64,000 nucleotides of DNA from AWTP1-13 sp963775835. GTDB taxonomy: Bacteria > Pseudomonadota > Alphaproteobacteria > Rhizobiales > Hyphomicrobiaceae. Of this stretch, positions 30,926 to 40,217 are shown in pieces. The first letter of the stretch is position 1. The number at the start of each line of letters is the position of its first letter. The stretch lies in the NCBI GenBank assembly GCA_963775835.1, contig CAVZKV010000025.1:248001-312000 (forward strand), in the 5' to 3' direction. The position numbers were made by a program, and so were the translations under genes. The notes beneath the pieces were generated by a model. It was given only the letters and a program-made list of their open reading frames with translations, was not told the DNA's origin and did no database searches.

Positions 30926-30961
30926 GCCGGCTTTGTCCGGGGGCGCTGGCGTCGGCCCTTG

Positions 30962-32104
30962 TTAGGCCTTTGGATACCACCACCGGCCCGCGATCACGAC
31001 GGCGTCCGAACAGATCTTGCGATCGCCGGCAAGGTGCTCACCCAGCACGTCGACATAGTCGAACTTGCCGTCCTTGACCGAGAGGATGGTGGCATCGCCG
31101 ACGCTGCCCGCCTTCAGGGAGCCGAGCTCGGGCCGCTTCAGCGCGAAGGCGGCATTCAGCGTCGATTGCTTGATGACCTCGCGCAAGGGTACGCCGAGAC
31201 AGAGAAACTTCGACATGGTGGTGACCTGGTCGAAGGCCGGTCCATCGATGCACAGGGCATGCACGTCCGATGAGATTGTGTCCGGGTAGAAGCCGTTTGC
31301 CAGCATGGCGCGCGCGGTCTTGAAGGAGAAGGAGCCCATGCCGTGGCCGATATCAAATAGCACGCCGCGTTTGCGCGCCTCCAGCACCACCGGCTTGATG
31401 GTGCCTTGGGCATTGCAGGGCGCATTCGGAAACGGGCGAAAGGCATGCGTCAGCACGTCGCCCGGCCGCAGCATTTCCACCACCTCTTCGTAGGAAGGCG
31501 GCGGATGATCGATATGCGCCATCAGGGGCATGCCAACCTCATTGGCGACCTGCAGGGCCATCTCGAGCGGCGCCGCGCCCTGGTCCCCCGAGGAGTGCCG
31601 GCCCACGCGCACCTTGATGCCGACGATGACGTCGCGGTTGGCGTCGGCGACGTCGGCGGCCTCGCGCGGCGCCATCAGGCGGATGTTTTCGCTCTCGCCG
31701 ACCATGATGGTCTTGGAGAAGCCGAAGATGCCCGCAAACGAGAGGTGCAGATAGGCAAGAATGCGGACCTGCGACGGCTCGATCACGTGCTTGCGGAAAC
31801 CCGCGAAATTGCCGGGACCGGCGCTGCCGGTGTCGATGGCGGTCGTTACCCCGGAGCGACGGCAGAACTCTTCCGCATCGATACCGAGCGAGGTGCCACC
31901 CCAGTAGACGTGGGTGTGCAGGTCGATGAGGCCGGGCGTCACGTACTTGCCGGCGACGTTGCGCACGGACGTGCCGGGACCGGCTTGCAGGTTCGCGCCA
32001 ACGGCGGCGACCTTGCTGCCGGCGAAGGCCACATCCATCACTGCATCGATGTGCTGCGACGCATCGACGACGTGCCCGCCCTTGAGAATGAGATCGTAGG
32101 CCAT
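30962..32104 (-). CDS. Amidohydrolase/deacetylase family metallohydrolase
   Basis: This 380-residue TIM-barrel amidohydrolase has LIDLHTHVYWGGTSLG (HxH metal motif), the carboxylated-Lys region VGIKVRVG, the His of AHIDHPPPSYEEVVEML, and the C-terminal YPDTISSDVHALCIDGPAFD with the catalytic Asp. This pattern belongs to the dihydroorotase-like deacetylase group (Atu3266 type), whose known members hydrolyse N-acetyl or O-acetyl compounds, rather than classical D-hydantoinase. The ATG at 32104 gives the family start MAYDLILKGGHVVD. It follows the D-carbamoylase gene by 22 bases, so the two are probably in one operon. The true substrate is unknown. Confidence 0.9.
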   Translation of the reverse strand: MAYDLILKGGHVVDASQHIDAVMDVAFAGSKVAAVGANLQAGPGTSVRNVAGKYVTPGLIDLHTHVYWGGTSLGIDAEEFCRRSGVTTAIDTGSAGPGNFAGFRKHVIEPSQVRILAYLHLSFAGIFGFSKTIMVGESENIRLMAPREAADVADANRDVIVGIKVRVGRHSSGDQGAAPLEMALQVANEVGMPLMAHIDHPPPSYEEVVEMLRPGDVLTHAFRPFPNAPCNAQGTIKPVVLEARKRGVLFDIGHGMGSFSFKTARAMLANGFYPDTISSDVHALCIDGPAFDQVTTMSKFLCLGVPLREVIKQSTLNAAFALKRPELGSLKAGSVGDATILSVKDGKFDYVDVLGEHLAGDRKICSDAVVIAGRWWYPKA

Positions 32105-32126
32105 GTTTGCTCCGAGCGATGTTCGA

Positions 32127-33062
32127 CTATTCCGGCTGGCCGGCACCGGTGCGCTCGACGATCAAGCCGTAGTGCTGCGGTTGCCGGTGTTTTGCGAAAT
32201 TGAAGGTGGTCGCCTTGTAACTGTTGGCAAGATCAAGATCACAGCGCGCGACCAAGAGCTCGTCGTCCTGGCTCAGCGCCTGCGCCACCACGACCCCGCT
32301 CGGAGCAACGACCGAGGAATTGCCGATCATTTCGCAGCCCTCCTCGACGCCGCACTTGGCGACGCCCACCACCCAGGTGGCATTGGCGTAGGCGCCAGCC
32401 TGCAGGGACAGCTGATTGTGGAACTCGCTCAGGCGATCGTGCTCGGGCGCCGGCGGATTGTGCCGGGGCGTATTGTAGCCGACGAGGACCAGTTCGACGC
32501 CCTTTAATCCCATCACCCGATAGGTTTCCGGCCAACGCCGGTCATTGCAGATGCACATGCCGATGTTGGCGCCCATCGTTGTCCAGACCCCCCAGCCGAG
32601 GTCACCGACCTCAAAGTAGCGCTTTTCCAAATGCTGGAAGGGGCGCCAGGGCTCGTGCTCGGCGTGCCCGGGCAAATGGATCTTGCGGTACTTGCCGACG
32701 ATCCGTCCCGACTTGTCGACCAGGACTGAGGTGTTGAAGCGGGCGAGGCGCTCCCGGCGCCGTTCGATTTCGGCAAAGCCCAGATAAAAGCCGACGCCGA
32801 GCCGCTGGGCTGCCTCGAACAGGGGTGCCGTCGCGTGCGAAGGCATGTCGCGCTCAAAGAAGGGTTCGATTTCCTCCGCCTGCGTCATCCACCAGCGCGG
32901 AAAGAAACTCGTCAGCGTCAGCTCCGGAAACACGGCAAGGTCGCAGCGGTGCTCGGCGGCCTGCCGCAACAGGTCGACGAGCCGCTTGACGACCCGCGAG
33001 CGGCCATCGCTCCTTTGGATCGGTCCCATCTGGCAGGCCCCTACCGTGATGAGCCGTGACAT
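32127..33062 (-). CDS. N-carbamoyl-D-amino acid hydrolase (nitrilase family)
   Basis: This 311-residue protein aligns closely by eye with Agrobacterium D-carbamoylase. The catalytic triad is in place at the same numbers: Glu47 (FPELTLTSFFPRWW), Lys127 (KYRKIHLPGH) and Cys172 (MCICNDRRWPET). Other matching segments are PWRPFQHLEKRYFEVGDLG, RVMGLKGVELVLVGYNTP and the C-terminal AKHRQPQHYGLI. It should release D-amino acid, CO2 and ammonia from N-carbamoyl-D-amino acids. The ATG at 33062 gives the family start; an extension to 33161 is rejected. It is followed at 22 bases by the amidohydrolase, as expected for a hydantoin- or carbamoyl-related operon. Confidence 0.93.
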   Translation of the reverse strand: MSRLITVGACQMGPIQRSDGRSRVVKRLVDLLRQAAEHRCDLAVFPELTLTSFFPRWWMTQAEEIEPFFERDMPSHATAPLFEAAQRLGVGFYLGFAEIERRRERLARFNTSVLVDKSGRIVGKYRKIHLPGHAEHEPWRPFQHLEKRYFEVGDLGWGVWTTMGANIGMCICNDRRWPETYRVMGLKGVELVLVGYNTPRHNPPAPEHDRLSEFHNQLSLQAGAYANATWVVGVAKCGVEEGCEMIGNSSVVAPSGVVVAQALSQDDELLVARCDLDLANSYKATTFNFAKHRQPQHYGLIVERTGAGQPE

Positions 33063-33197
33063 GCTGCCTCCAATGCCCTTGCCGCGCCCGCTTTGCCTCG
33101 CCCATGATTGCCGCAATTGCCGCGCCAGGACCAGAGGGGCCGGAGGCGCGCGGAGGCGCAAACCCGGGGTGCGCCGGGGCCGCTCTCATCCGCCTGG

Positions 33198-34088
33198 TCA
33201 AGAGGAAGCGGCGTGCGCGGGGGCCGCCAACAGCTCCAGCAGGGCTTCGTTGAAGCGGTCGGCGGCTTCATAGGCCACCCAGTGGCCGGCATTCTCAATC
33301 AGGCGTACCTCGAGCTCGCGATGGTGCCGGCGCAGGATCTCGAGCCGGGCATCGAGCGAGCCGCGGGCGATGATGTCCTGGCTACCCCAGATGGTTTGCA
33401 AGGTGGCCGTAACATCCCCAAGCGCCCTGGCGAGCCCATCGGTCACCGCAAAGGGCCGGCTGCGAAAGCGCGCGCGCTTGATGTTTTCGGCCTGCAGATG
33501 GATGGCGAGGGGATCGATGTTGTCGGGGTTGGCAAACATCAGCACCCGCAGGTTTTGCTGAAACACCGCGGCGATCTCCTCGGCGCTCATGCCGGCGCGC
33601 TGCTTGGCGAAGGGTTCGCGAGGCTCGGCGGCGAGACCAAGTGCGGCCACGCCAACGAGGGTCAGCGTGCCGATGCGCTCACCCAATCTCGCCGCCGTCA
33701 GGCCGGCGACGTGGCCGCCGAAGGAGAAGCCGACGAGCCGCAGGTTGCGCGCGCCCGGCAAAAGCTGGTCGAGCCCGGCGACGATGACATCGGCGATGGT
33801 GGCGGGAATGAGCGGCTGGGGCGGCATCGCCGATTGACCCAGTCCGGGGAGGTCGGGCACCCAGAGCTGATAGTGGCGTGACAGGGCTGCAATGTTGCGC
33901 AGCCAATGCGTCCAAGAGCCTGAGCCGCCGTGGAAGAGCAGGAGCGGTTCGCCGCTGCCCCAGACGCGCCAAACCATGCTGCCGTCGCCGCAGGCGGTTC
34001 TCAGTTTTTTGGCGCTGTGGTCGAGAGCATCGACGATGGCCGCCGGTGCCGGCGCGGCCCCCGCCTGCCTTGATCGATTGGCGTTCAC
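33198..34088 (-). CDS. Alpha/beta hydrolase
   Basis: This 296-residue enzyme shows the nucleophile elbow LVGFSFGGHVAG (Ser), the oxyanion loop LLLFHGGSGSWTHW and the catalytic His in LIENAGHWVAYEAADRFNEAL. It resembles esterases and C-C hydrolases of the MhpC group. The start codon is probably GTG at 34088, overlapping the M20D stop (GTGA). It is in the middle of the minus-strand catabolic block. Substrate unknown. Confidence 0.88.
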   Translation of the reverse strand: MNANRSRQAGAAPAPAAIVDALDHSAKKLRTACGDGSMVWRVWGSGEPLLLFHGGSGSWTHWLRNIAALSRHYQLWVPDLPGLGQSAMPPQPLIPATIADVIVAGLDQLLPGARNLRLVGFSFGGHVAGLTAARLGERIGTLTLVGVAALGLAAEPREPFAKQRAGMSAEEIAAVFQQNLRVLMFANPDNIDPLAIHLQAENIKRARFRSRPFAVTDGLARALGDVTATLQTIWGSQDIIARGSLDARLEILRRHHRELEVRLIENAGHWVAYEAADRFNEALLELLAAPAHAASS

Positions 34089-35251
34089 GCGGGCATCGCC
34101 GTCTCGGCCAGGCGTGCCCAGTAGGAGATGCCGGCGGGGATCACGTCGTCGTTGAAGTCGTATTTGGGGTGATGTAGGCCGGCGCTATCGCCGTTGCCGA
34201 TGAAGATGAAGGCGCCCGGCCGGGCCTCGAGCATGAACGAGAAATCTTCCCCGCCCATGACCGGGGCGATATCGCCATTGACCTTGTCGGAGCCGGCCAC
34301 TTGGGCGGCGACGCCGGCGGCAAACTGGGTCTGGCGCGCATGGTTGTGCGTCACCGGATATTTGCGCTCGTAGGTGGCGGTGGCGACCGCCCCGTAGAGC
34401 TGGGCCGTCGCTTGCGCCACTTCGACGATGCGGCGCTCGAGGAGATCGCGCACCTTCGGGGTCAAGGATCGGGCGGTGCCTTGCAGGAGGGCCGACTGCG
34501 GGATCACGTTGGCGGCTTCGCCGGCGTGGAACATGCAGATCGAGATGACGCCGGCGTCGAGCGGATCGAGATTGCGCGAGACGATCGAATTGAGGGCCGT
34601 GACGATGTGGGAGCCGACCAACACCGGGTCGATGCACTGGTGGGGTCGGGCTGCATGGCCGCCTTTGCCGGTGATCTCGATGTGGATGCCGTCGCTTGCG
34701 GCCAGCAGGGGGCCGGGGCGCAGCGCGAATTGACCCACGCCGAGGCCGGGCATGTTGTGCATGCCGTAGACCTCCTGGATCTGCCAGCGCTCCATCAGGC
34801 CGTCGTCGACCATGGCCTTGCCGCCGGCGCCACCCTCCTCGGCCGGCTGGAAGATCAGCACCGCGGTGCCGTCGAAATTGCGCGTCTCGCACAGATACTT
34901 GGCGGCGCCGAGCAACATGGCGGTGTGCCCGTCGTGGCCGCAGGCATGCATTTTACCCGGCATTTGCGAGGCATAGGGCAGGCCGGTGATTTCCGTCATC
35001 GACAGGGCATCCATGTCGGCGCGCATGCCGATCACCTTGCCGGAAGCCTGCCGACGCCCCTTGATGACGCCGACCACGCCCGTGCGGCCGATGCCGGGCA
35101 TCACCTCGTCACAGCCGAAGGCCTTGAGTTTGTCGGCCACGACCGCGGCCGTGCGGTGCACCTCGTAGAGCACCTCCGGGTTGGCATGGATATCGCGGCG
35201 CCAGCACGACACTTCGTCCTTGAGGGCGGCGGCGCGATTGCTGATCGGCAT
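34085..35251 (-). CDS. M20D amidohydrolase (hippurate hydrolase/HipO-like)
   Basis: This 388-residue protein belongs to the family that removes N-acyl groups from amino acids. The metal motif GKMHACGHDGHTAMLLGAAK is complete, followed by IFQPAEEGGAGGKAMVDDGLM (EE) and HMHNMPGLG-type residues (YGMHNMPGLGVGQ). GKGGHAARPHQCIDPVLVG is the dimerisation domain. The ATG at 35251 gives MPISNRAAALKDEVSCWRRDIHANPEVLYEVHRTA, the usual start (R-R-D-I-H-x-x-P-E); 24 extra codons upstream are rejected. It is coupled to the alpha/beta hydrolase by a GTGA overlap. Confidence 0.93.
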   Translation of the reverse strand: MPISNRAAALKDEVSCWRRDIHANPEVLYEVHRTAAVVADKLKAFGCDEVMPGIGRTGVVGVIKGRRQASGKVIGMRADMDALSMTEITGLPYASQMPGKMHACGHDGHTAMLLGAAKYLCETRNFDGTAVLIFQPAEEGGAGGKAMVDDGLMERWQIQEVYGMHNMPGLGVGQFALRPGPLLAASDGIHIEITGKGGHAARPHQCIDPVLVGSHIVTALNSIVSRNLDPLDAGVISICMFHAGEAANVIPQSALLQGTARSLTPKVRDLLERRIVEVAQATAQLYGAVATATYERKYPVTHNHARQTQFAAGVAAQVAGSDKVNGDIAPVMGGEDFSFMLEARPGAFIFIGNGDSAGLHHPKYDFNDDVIPAGISYWARLAETAMPA

Positions 35252-35375
35252 CTCAGAAGTCCTTGGCAACAAAGGGGCGGCGGCGACAGGGAAAACGGTG
35301 CGGGCCGCGCCGCAGGGAAGCAAATCGCTCCTGACGGGTCAAGGCGGCCCGCGCGCATGGCTGCTTGCTTTGGCC

Positions 35376-36095
35376 TCAGCGGCGAAAGCGAAGATTGAGA
35401 CCTTGCGCCTGCCACGCGGCCTCGATCACATCGAGGTCGGTACAGCCGGAGGGATTGGCCTTGCTCGGCGCCCAGGCGGCGCGTTGCGGCCATTGCTCGC
35501 GCCAGATGCCGAGCAGGCGGTCGAGCTCTGCGAGCGGATCGGCGTGGTCGTCGACCCGAATATTGAGGTCGGCAAAATCTTCGCTGGTCGTGAGCAAAAG
35601 CGCCGCCGACTGCCTGCCGCGGCGGTCGCCGCCGGCGCGCTCGCCCGCCTGCATGGCCCTGAGCAACCGTTCCGGCAGCGCCAGGCCGCTGCCAGCAGCG
35701 AAGGTCGTGAAGCTATGCGCCACGACGTCCTCGCCCGCCAACATGTTGCCGGCGACGGAGAATTGGTTCGCGGCGCGATCTCCGCACCACTCGACGCAGT
35801 TATCGCCGGTCCAGGCCGCCGCGCGCCCAAAGCGGTCGACCGCCTGGACCTGACGCAGGTGCCGGCCGTCATCGGCCGTGAGCGCGCTCTTGATCGCGGT
35901 GGCGGGCGCAATGCCGCGCGCGAGCAAGTCGAGAATGGCCGGCCCGAGATAGCGGTTGGTGATCGACTGCGTGGCAACGGCGCCGACGCCGGAGCGAACA
36001 TAGGGGCAATGGGCACCGACGGCGAAGGCGCGCGTCGCCACCGCCACCGCGAAGGCGCCGCTGGCGGGATCGTGGGCGACGATCGACCAGGTCAT
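35376..36095 (-). CDS. DUF1028 family Ntn-like hydrolase
   Basis: The 239-residue protein has the DUF1028 pattern: MTWSIVAHDPASGAFAVAVATRAFAVGAHCPY, then GVGAVATQSITNRYLGPAILDLL, and the middle VAGNMLAGEDVV. The family has an Ntn-hydrolase-like fold and is often encoded beside peptide-type ABC binding proteins and M20 or amidohydrolase genes, as here. Catalytic activity is not established for the family. It is 30 bases downstream of the solute-binding protein gene and probably in its transcript. Confidence 0.9.
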   Translation of the reverse strand: MTWSIVAHDPASGAFAVAVATRAFAVGAHCPYVRSGVGAVATQSITNRYLGPAILDLLARGIAPATAIKSALTADDGRHLRQVQAVDRFGRAAAWTGDNCVEWCGDRAANQFSVAGNMLAGEDVVAHSFTTFAAGSGLALPERLLRAMQAGERAGGDRRGRQSAALLLTTSEDFADLNIRVDDHADPLAELDRLLGIWREQWPQRAAWAPSKANPSGCTDLDVIEAAWQAQGLNLRFRR

Positions 36096-36125
36096 GGGAT
36101 TGCGCCCGCGGCGGCGCGATCAAGC

Positions 36126-37718
36126 CTACTTTTTTTCGACATTCCAGAACACCACGTTGGTTGCCACCAACACGCCCTCGATGTTCTTGCGAAAGGCGGA
36201 GGGTTGCAGGTATTGGCCCAAGATAACGTGGGTCGGGTACTCGGCCGCACGCTGGGAGACCGCCTCGGCCAGTACCTTTTGCTTGGCCGCATCCGTCTCC
36301 TTGGCGAAGGCATCGCGCAGGCGCTCCAACTCGGGATCGCAGGGCCAGCCGAAGGTCGCCTTCTCGCAGCTGGCGTTGAGGAAATTGGTCGAGACCGGGT
36401 CGAGCACGTCAACGGAGCCCCAGGAGGTCAGATAAACGTTCCAGCCACCCGCCGCCGGCGCATCCTTCTTGGCGCGGCGCGCCACCAGCGTTTGCCAGTC
36501 CATCGCTTGCAAGTCGACCTTGAAGCCCGCCTTCTCCAGGAGCGACTTGGCGACCGGGGCCAGATTGGAGAGCGAGGCGATGTCGGTTGACTGCATGAGC
36601 ACGACCGGGGTGCCGTCGTAACCGGCCTGTTGCAGCAGCTCCTTGGCCTTGGCGGCATTGCTTTCGAGTTTGTCCTCCCAGCCGTTGCTGGTCTCGAGCG
36701 GCGAGCCGCAGGGATAGAGCGACTTGCACACCACGTAGTATTTCGAGTCGCCGATGGTGGACTGCAGGAAGTCCTTCTGATTGAGCGCATAGGCGACCGC
36801 CTGCCGGATCTTGGCGTTGTCGAACGGCTTGTGCAGCACATTGAAGCGGAAGGCATATTGGCGGCCCATGGGTGCCACCACCAGGAAGCGAATGTTTGGA
36901 TCTGCCCCCACCAGCGGCAACAAATCGTGCGGCGGGGCTTCGATGAAATCGATCTCGCCGTTGCTGAGCGCGTTCACCTGCGTTTGCGGATCGGCAATCC
37001 AAATCCATTCGACGCGATCGACCTTTGCCAGTTTACCGCCGGCAAATCCCGACGGCGGCTCCGGGCGCGGTTTGTACTTCGGGTTTTTGAGGTAGACGGC
37101 CTTCTCGCCTGGCTTCCACTCGTCCTTCTTGAAAATAAACGGCCCCGAGCCGGTGGTATCGGTGATTTGGGTGTTGGGATCCGTCTCTGCCACGCGCTTG
37201 GGCATCATGAACGGCACGTTGGATGTCGGCTTGCCGAGCGTCGCCAGCACCAGGCCGTAGGGCTCCTGCAACCGCATGACGAAGGTCTTGGCGTCGGTTG
37301 CTTTCAGTTCGCCGACAAAGCTCATCAGCTTTTGCGCCATGCCGTCGCGTGCGGCCCAGCGCTTGAGCGAGGCCACGCAATCCTCTGCCGTCACGGGGGT
37401 CCCGTCATGCCACTCAAGGCCATCGCGCAGCGTGAAGGTCCAGGTGAGCTTGTCCTCGCTCACGCTCCACGCGTCGACCATCTGCGGCCTGACCGCGAGC
37501 TTTTCATCGAGCGCGAACAGCGTGTCATAGATCATGAACCCGTGATGGGTGCTGATCAGCGCCGTGGTCCAAACCGGATCGATGATTTTGAGATCCGAAT
37601 GCAGCGAGACCTTCAACGTGCTCTCGGCCGTGGCGGCCGGCACGATGGCCAGATGCGCCGCCAGAACGGCCGCGACAACGGCGCTCCGACCGGCGAGGCG
37701 TAGTTTGCTCAAGCGCAT
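36126..37718 (-). CDS. ABC transporter substrate-binding protein, family 5 (DppA/OppA type)
   Basis: This 530-residue periplasmic protein has a signal peptide (LRLAGRSAVVAAVLAAHLAI, cleavage after PAATA) and the SBP_bac_5 pattern: SLHSDLKIIDPVWTTALISTHHGFMIYDTLFALDEK, FTLRDGLEWHDGTPVTAEDCVASLKRW and DTTGSGPFIFKKDEWKPGEKAVYLKNP. It should bind a peptide or small amide for uptake. No permease or ATPase genes are in the window, so the transporter partner lies elsewhere. Its ligand is probably the substrate of the following hydrolases (inference from gene order). Confidence 0.92.
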   Translation of the reverse strand: MRLSKLRLAGRSAVVAAVLAAHLAIVPAATAESTLKVSLHSDLKIIDPVWTTALISTHHGFMIYDTLFALDEKLAVRPQMVDAWSVSEDKLTWTFTLRDGLEWHDGTPVTAEDCVASLKRWAARDGMAQKLMSFVGELKATDAKTFVMRLQEPYGLVLATLGKPTSNVPFMMPKRVAETDPNTQITDTTGSGPFIFKKDEWKPGEKAVYLKNPKYKPRPEPPSGFAGGKLAKVDRVEWIWIADPQTQVNALSNGEIDFIEAPPHDLLPLVGADPNIRFLVVAPMGRQYAFRFNVLHKPFDNAKIRQAVAYALNQKDFLQSTIGDSKYYVVCKSLYPCGSPLETSNGWEDKLESNAAKAKELLQQAGYDGTPVVLMQSTDIASLSNLAPVAKSLLEKAGFKVDLQAMDWQTLVARRAKKDAPAAGGWNVYLTSWGSVDVLDPVSTNFLNASCEKATFGWPCDPELERLRDAFAKETDAAKQKVLAEAVSQRAAEYPTHVILGQYLQPSAFRKNIEGVLVATNVVFWNVEKK

Positions 37719-37799
37719 GGCTACCTTGTTCTCCGCGTTAGGCCGTCACGCCAAGGGCGCAGGCCGCAGCCAACGCCCGCGGCGGTGGGCAAGAGCCTC

Positions 37800-38414
37800 T
37801 CAAACCTTCACTTTTTCGTCGGTCAGCGCGCGCGCAACGGCGGGGCGCGCCAGCATGCGATCCTTGAAGGCGCGATAGTGCGTCATGTCGGCAACCGGCA
37901 CCTCACGCCGCACTCCCCAGGCGTAAAAGGTGAGCGCGTAGGGATCGAGCACGGAATACTGATCGGAAAGCCACTGCCGACCCCGCAACAGGTGATCGAT
38001 CTGCGCCAGATAGCCGTGAAAGGCCTTGCGGCCGGTTTCCTGGATGTTCGGGAACAGGCCCGCGTCGCTGGCATACCGCTCCGGCCGGCTGATGTGGGCG
38101 TGCGCCGGGTGCACGCTGGCGGCGAACAGGCCGATCAGCGATAGCGCGCGCGCTTCGGCCACCGGATCGCTTGGCCACAGCCCGAAGCGCTTGCCCAGGT
38201 AGGGCAGAATGGCGGTGTTCTCCGTGATGTTCTCGCCACTTTCCAACTGCAGGGCTGGCACGCGTCCCTGCGGATGGATCTTCAAATAGGCTTCGGTTTT
38301 CTGTTCGCCCTTCGCCAGATCGATGCGCTGAAGGTCATATTTCTCGCCGCTTTCCTCGAGCACGATGTGGGCAGCGAGCGAGCAGGCCCCTGGGGCATAG
38401 TAGAGCTTCAACAC
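37800..38414 (-). CDS. Glutathione S-transferase (bacterial beta-class type)
   Basis: This 204-residue protein starts MLKLYYAPGACSLAAHIVLEESG, the beta-class signature with Ser or Cys at the active site (Cys11). The thioredoxin-like half ends with GENITENTAILPYLGKRF (E-N-T loop that binds the gamma-glutamyl group). The helical half has VLDPYALTFYAWG. It could conjugate or isomerise catabolic intermediates. It is the first gene of the minus-strand block and lies 81 bases before the binding protein, though it may have its own control. Confidence 0.92.
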   Translation of the reverse strand: MLKLYYAPGACSLAAHIVLEESGEKYDLQRIDLAKGEQKTEAYLKIHPQGRVPALQLESGENITENTAILPYLGKRFGLWPSDPVAEARALSLIGLFAASVHPAHAHISRPERYASDAGLFPNIQETGRKAFHGYLAQIDHLLRGRQWLSDQYSVLDPYALTFYAWGVRREVPVADMTHYRAFKDRMLARPAVARALTDEKVKV

Positions 38415-38625
38415 GTCAACAGCCTCCCGATCACCTCTGGGTCGAATGGTCGGCGCAAAAGCTAGCCTACCAAGCCGGCAAATTCGAGGGACTTGTGGAA
38501 TTGCCCGAGTGCGGGAGGCGCGGGTGGTGGGGGCAATTTGCCTTGCTGGCGGAAGCGAAAAAGGTATGCTGCTCGGCAGACGGTTACGAAAAGAGCGATC
38601 TTTGGCTTAGCCCGATTCTTGGGGT

Positions 38626-40167
38626 GTGAGGGGGTTGGGGGCAGTGCGGCCAAGTCATCAGCGTTCCTTTGCGTTTGGCCTGGCAGTGAGCACCGTTGCC
38701 GCGGTGCTGTCGCTGCTTCCCTTAGCCTTTGCCTTTGAACCAACGGACCCTGCTAAGCCCGCACCGGTGCCCAAGGCCGCCCCGCAGGGCGGCGTCGGGC
38801 CCGATCGCATCAGTGCGGTGGCGCTCGGCAAGCTACCGGCCTTTCGGCCCGTTGGCCCCGTCGGCGGGTCGCGGCAGATCTGTGCGGACGAGGCCGAAGC
38901 GGCCGCCGGCGGCGGCGTGCGCCAGATCAAGTGCGCGGTGCCGCCCGGCGGTCTCGGGCCGATCACGGGTCCCATTCTGACGCCAACCGTACCCCAAGCG
39001 CCGGCGCCCGAGCCGCCGACGCCCCCCGCCAACGCTAACGAGCCAGGCAAGCTCGCAAGTCCGCCGCCGCCCGCTACGGATCCCGGTTTTCGCTACCATC
39101 CTCCCGGCCTGTTGGCGGTGCGAGATGCCAGCGCCAAGCGCGGGCGTATGGATGATCGCAAGGTCTATGTGTCCGACATCATCTTTCCCATCCGGCTCGA
39201 GGCCGGCCGTTTCGCCTCCATGAACTCGCAGATCTGGGGCTACGGCGGGGGCGGCTACAACGGCGTCGGCGAGGCGGGCGGGACCGAGTGCGATCCGCGC
39301 AACTACGACCCGATGCAGCAGCGCGACAACTTCTGCGAGGTGCGCGGCTGGAGCATGCCCTTGTGTCCCAGCGGCGAGGGTCATCAGGGTCAGGACATTC
39401 GCCCGCCGAGCTGCAAGGACAACAGCTGGGACGTGGTGGCCGTGGTCGACGGCATCATCACGCTCGTGACCTCGAATACGACGGTGAAGCTCAAAGGCAA
39501 TGATGGCACCGTCTACGAATACCTCCACATGCACCCCAACTCGATCAAGGTGAAGGAGGGCAGCAAGGTCAAGCAGGGCGACGTCGTGGGCCGTGTCTCC
39601 AAGTACATGAACGGCACGCGTAGCACGACCTACCATTTGCACTTCAATGTGCGCCAGCGCATCCAGGTCGGCAACAAGGTGCTCGAGGTTTACGTCCCAC
39701 CTTATGCCTCGCTGATTGCCGCCTACCGCCGCGGTAAGGGATTGGACGCGGGCGTCGACGCGGCGGGCGAACTGATGCCGGACCCGATGCTCGAGATCGG
39801 CGCCGTCGCCCAGGCCCCACCGCAGCCGCCGACCCCGAGCGAGCCGCAACCGGCGCCATCGGCTCCACCCTCCGACCCGGCCCCAACGCCACCGGCGCCC
39901 ACGCCGACCCCGAGCGAGCCAACGCCACCGCCGACGCCACCCACGCCGGCGCCGAGCCCGGCACCCGAGCCGCCGGCACCACCCGCGCCGGCACCGAGTC
40001 CAGCGCCGACCCCGGCGCCCGAGCCACCGGCGCCGTCCGCGCCGCAAGCCCCCACACCTGCGCCGCCGCCTTCGGCGCCGCCTGCCGCGCCGACCGAGCA
40101 GCCCAAGAGCTGGTGGCAGCGCGGCGTCGACAAGGCAACGGAGCTATGGAACCGCTGGTGGAAATGA
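38626..40167 (+). CDS. Secreted M23 peptidase with proline-rich C-terminal tail
   Basis: This 513-residue protein begins at a GTG (38626); a signal peptide is visible at SFAFGLAVSTVAAVLSLLPLAFAF. The middle (about 195-380) is an M23 domain: H of GEGHQGQDIRPP, D-equivalent region GQDI, YEYLHMHPNSI, and the HxH of TTYHLHFNVRQRI. Flanking cysteines (CDPRN, CEVRG, CPSG, CKDN) may form disulfides. From residue 400 to 500 the chain is Pro/Ala-rich (PEPPAPPAPAPSPAPTP), a cell-wall-spanning or linker tail. It heads three consecutive secreted peptidase genes on this strand, and the next signal peptide starts 50 bases after its stop. Confidence 0.88.
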   Translation: MRGLGAVRPSHQRSFAFGLAVSTVAAVLSLLPLAFAFEPTDPAKPAPVPKAAPQGGVGPDRISAVALGKLPAFRPVGPVGGSRQICADEAEAAAGGGVRQIKCAVPPGGLGPITGPILTPTVPQAPAPEPPTPPANANEPGKLASPPPPATDPGFRYHPPGLLAVRDASAKRGRMDDRKVYVSDIIFPIRLEAGRFASMNSQIWGYGGGGYNGVGEAGGTECDPRNYDPMQQRDNFCEVRGWSMPLCPSGEGHQGQDIRPPSCKDNSWDVVAVVDGIITLVTSNTTVKLKGNDGTVYEYLHMHPNSIKVKEGSKVKQGDVVGRVSKYMNGTRSTTYHLHFNVRQRIQVGNKVLEVYVPPYASLIAAYRRGKGLDAGVDAAGELMPDPMLEIGAVAQAPPQPPTPSEPQPAPSAPPSDPAPTPPAPTPTPSEPTPPPTPPTPAPSPAPEPPAPPAPAPSPAPTPAPEPPAPSAPQAPTPAPPPSAPPAAPTEQPKSWWQRGVDKATELWNRWWK

Positions 40168-40217
40168 CCATGGCCGCCCGCGGCAAAGCCTGGGGCACTC
40201 AAAGACGGAGGCTTGCC

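Noticed and set aside
38556..38590. A TTGCTG/TATGCT pair upstream of the M23 gene
   Set aside because: Only part of each box matches consensus; it would be expected by chance in this gap.
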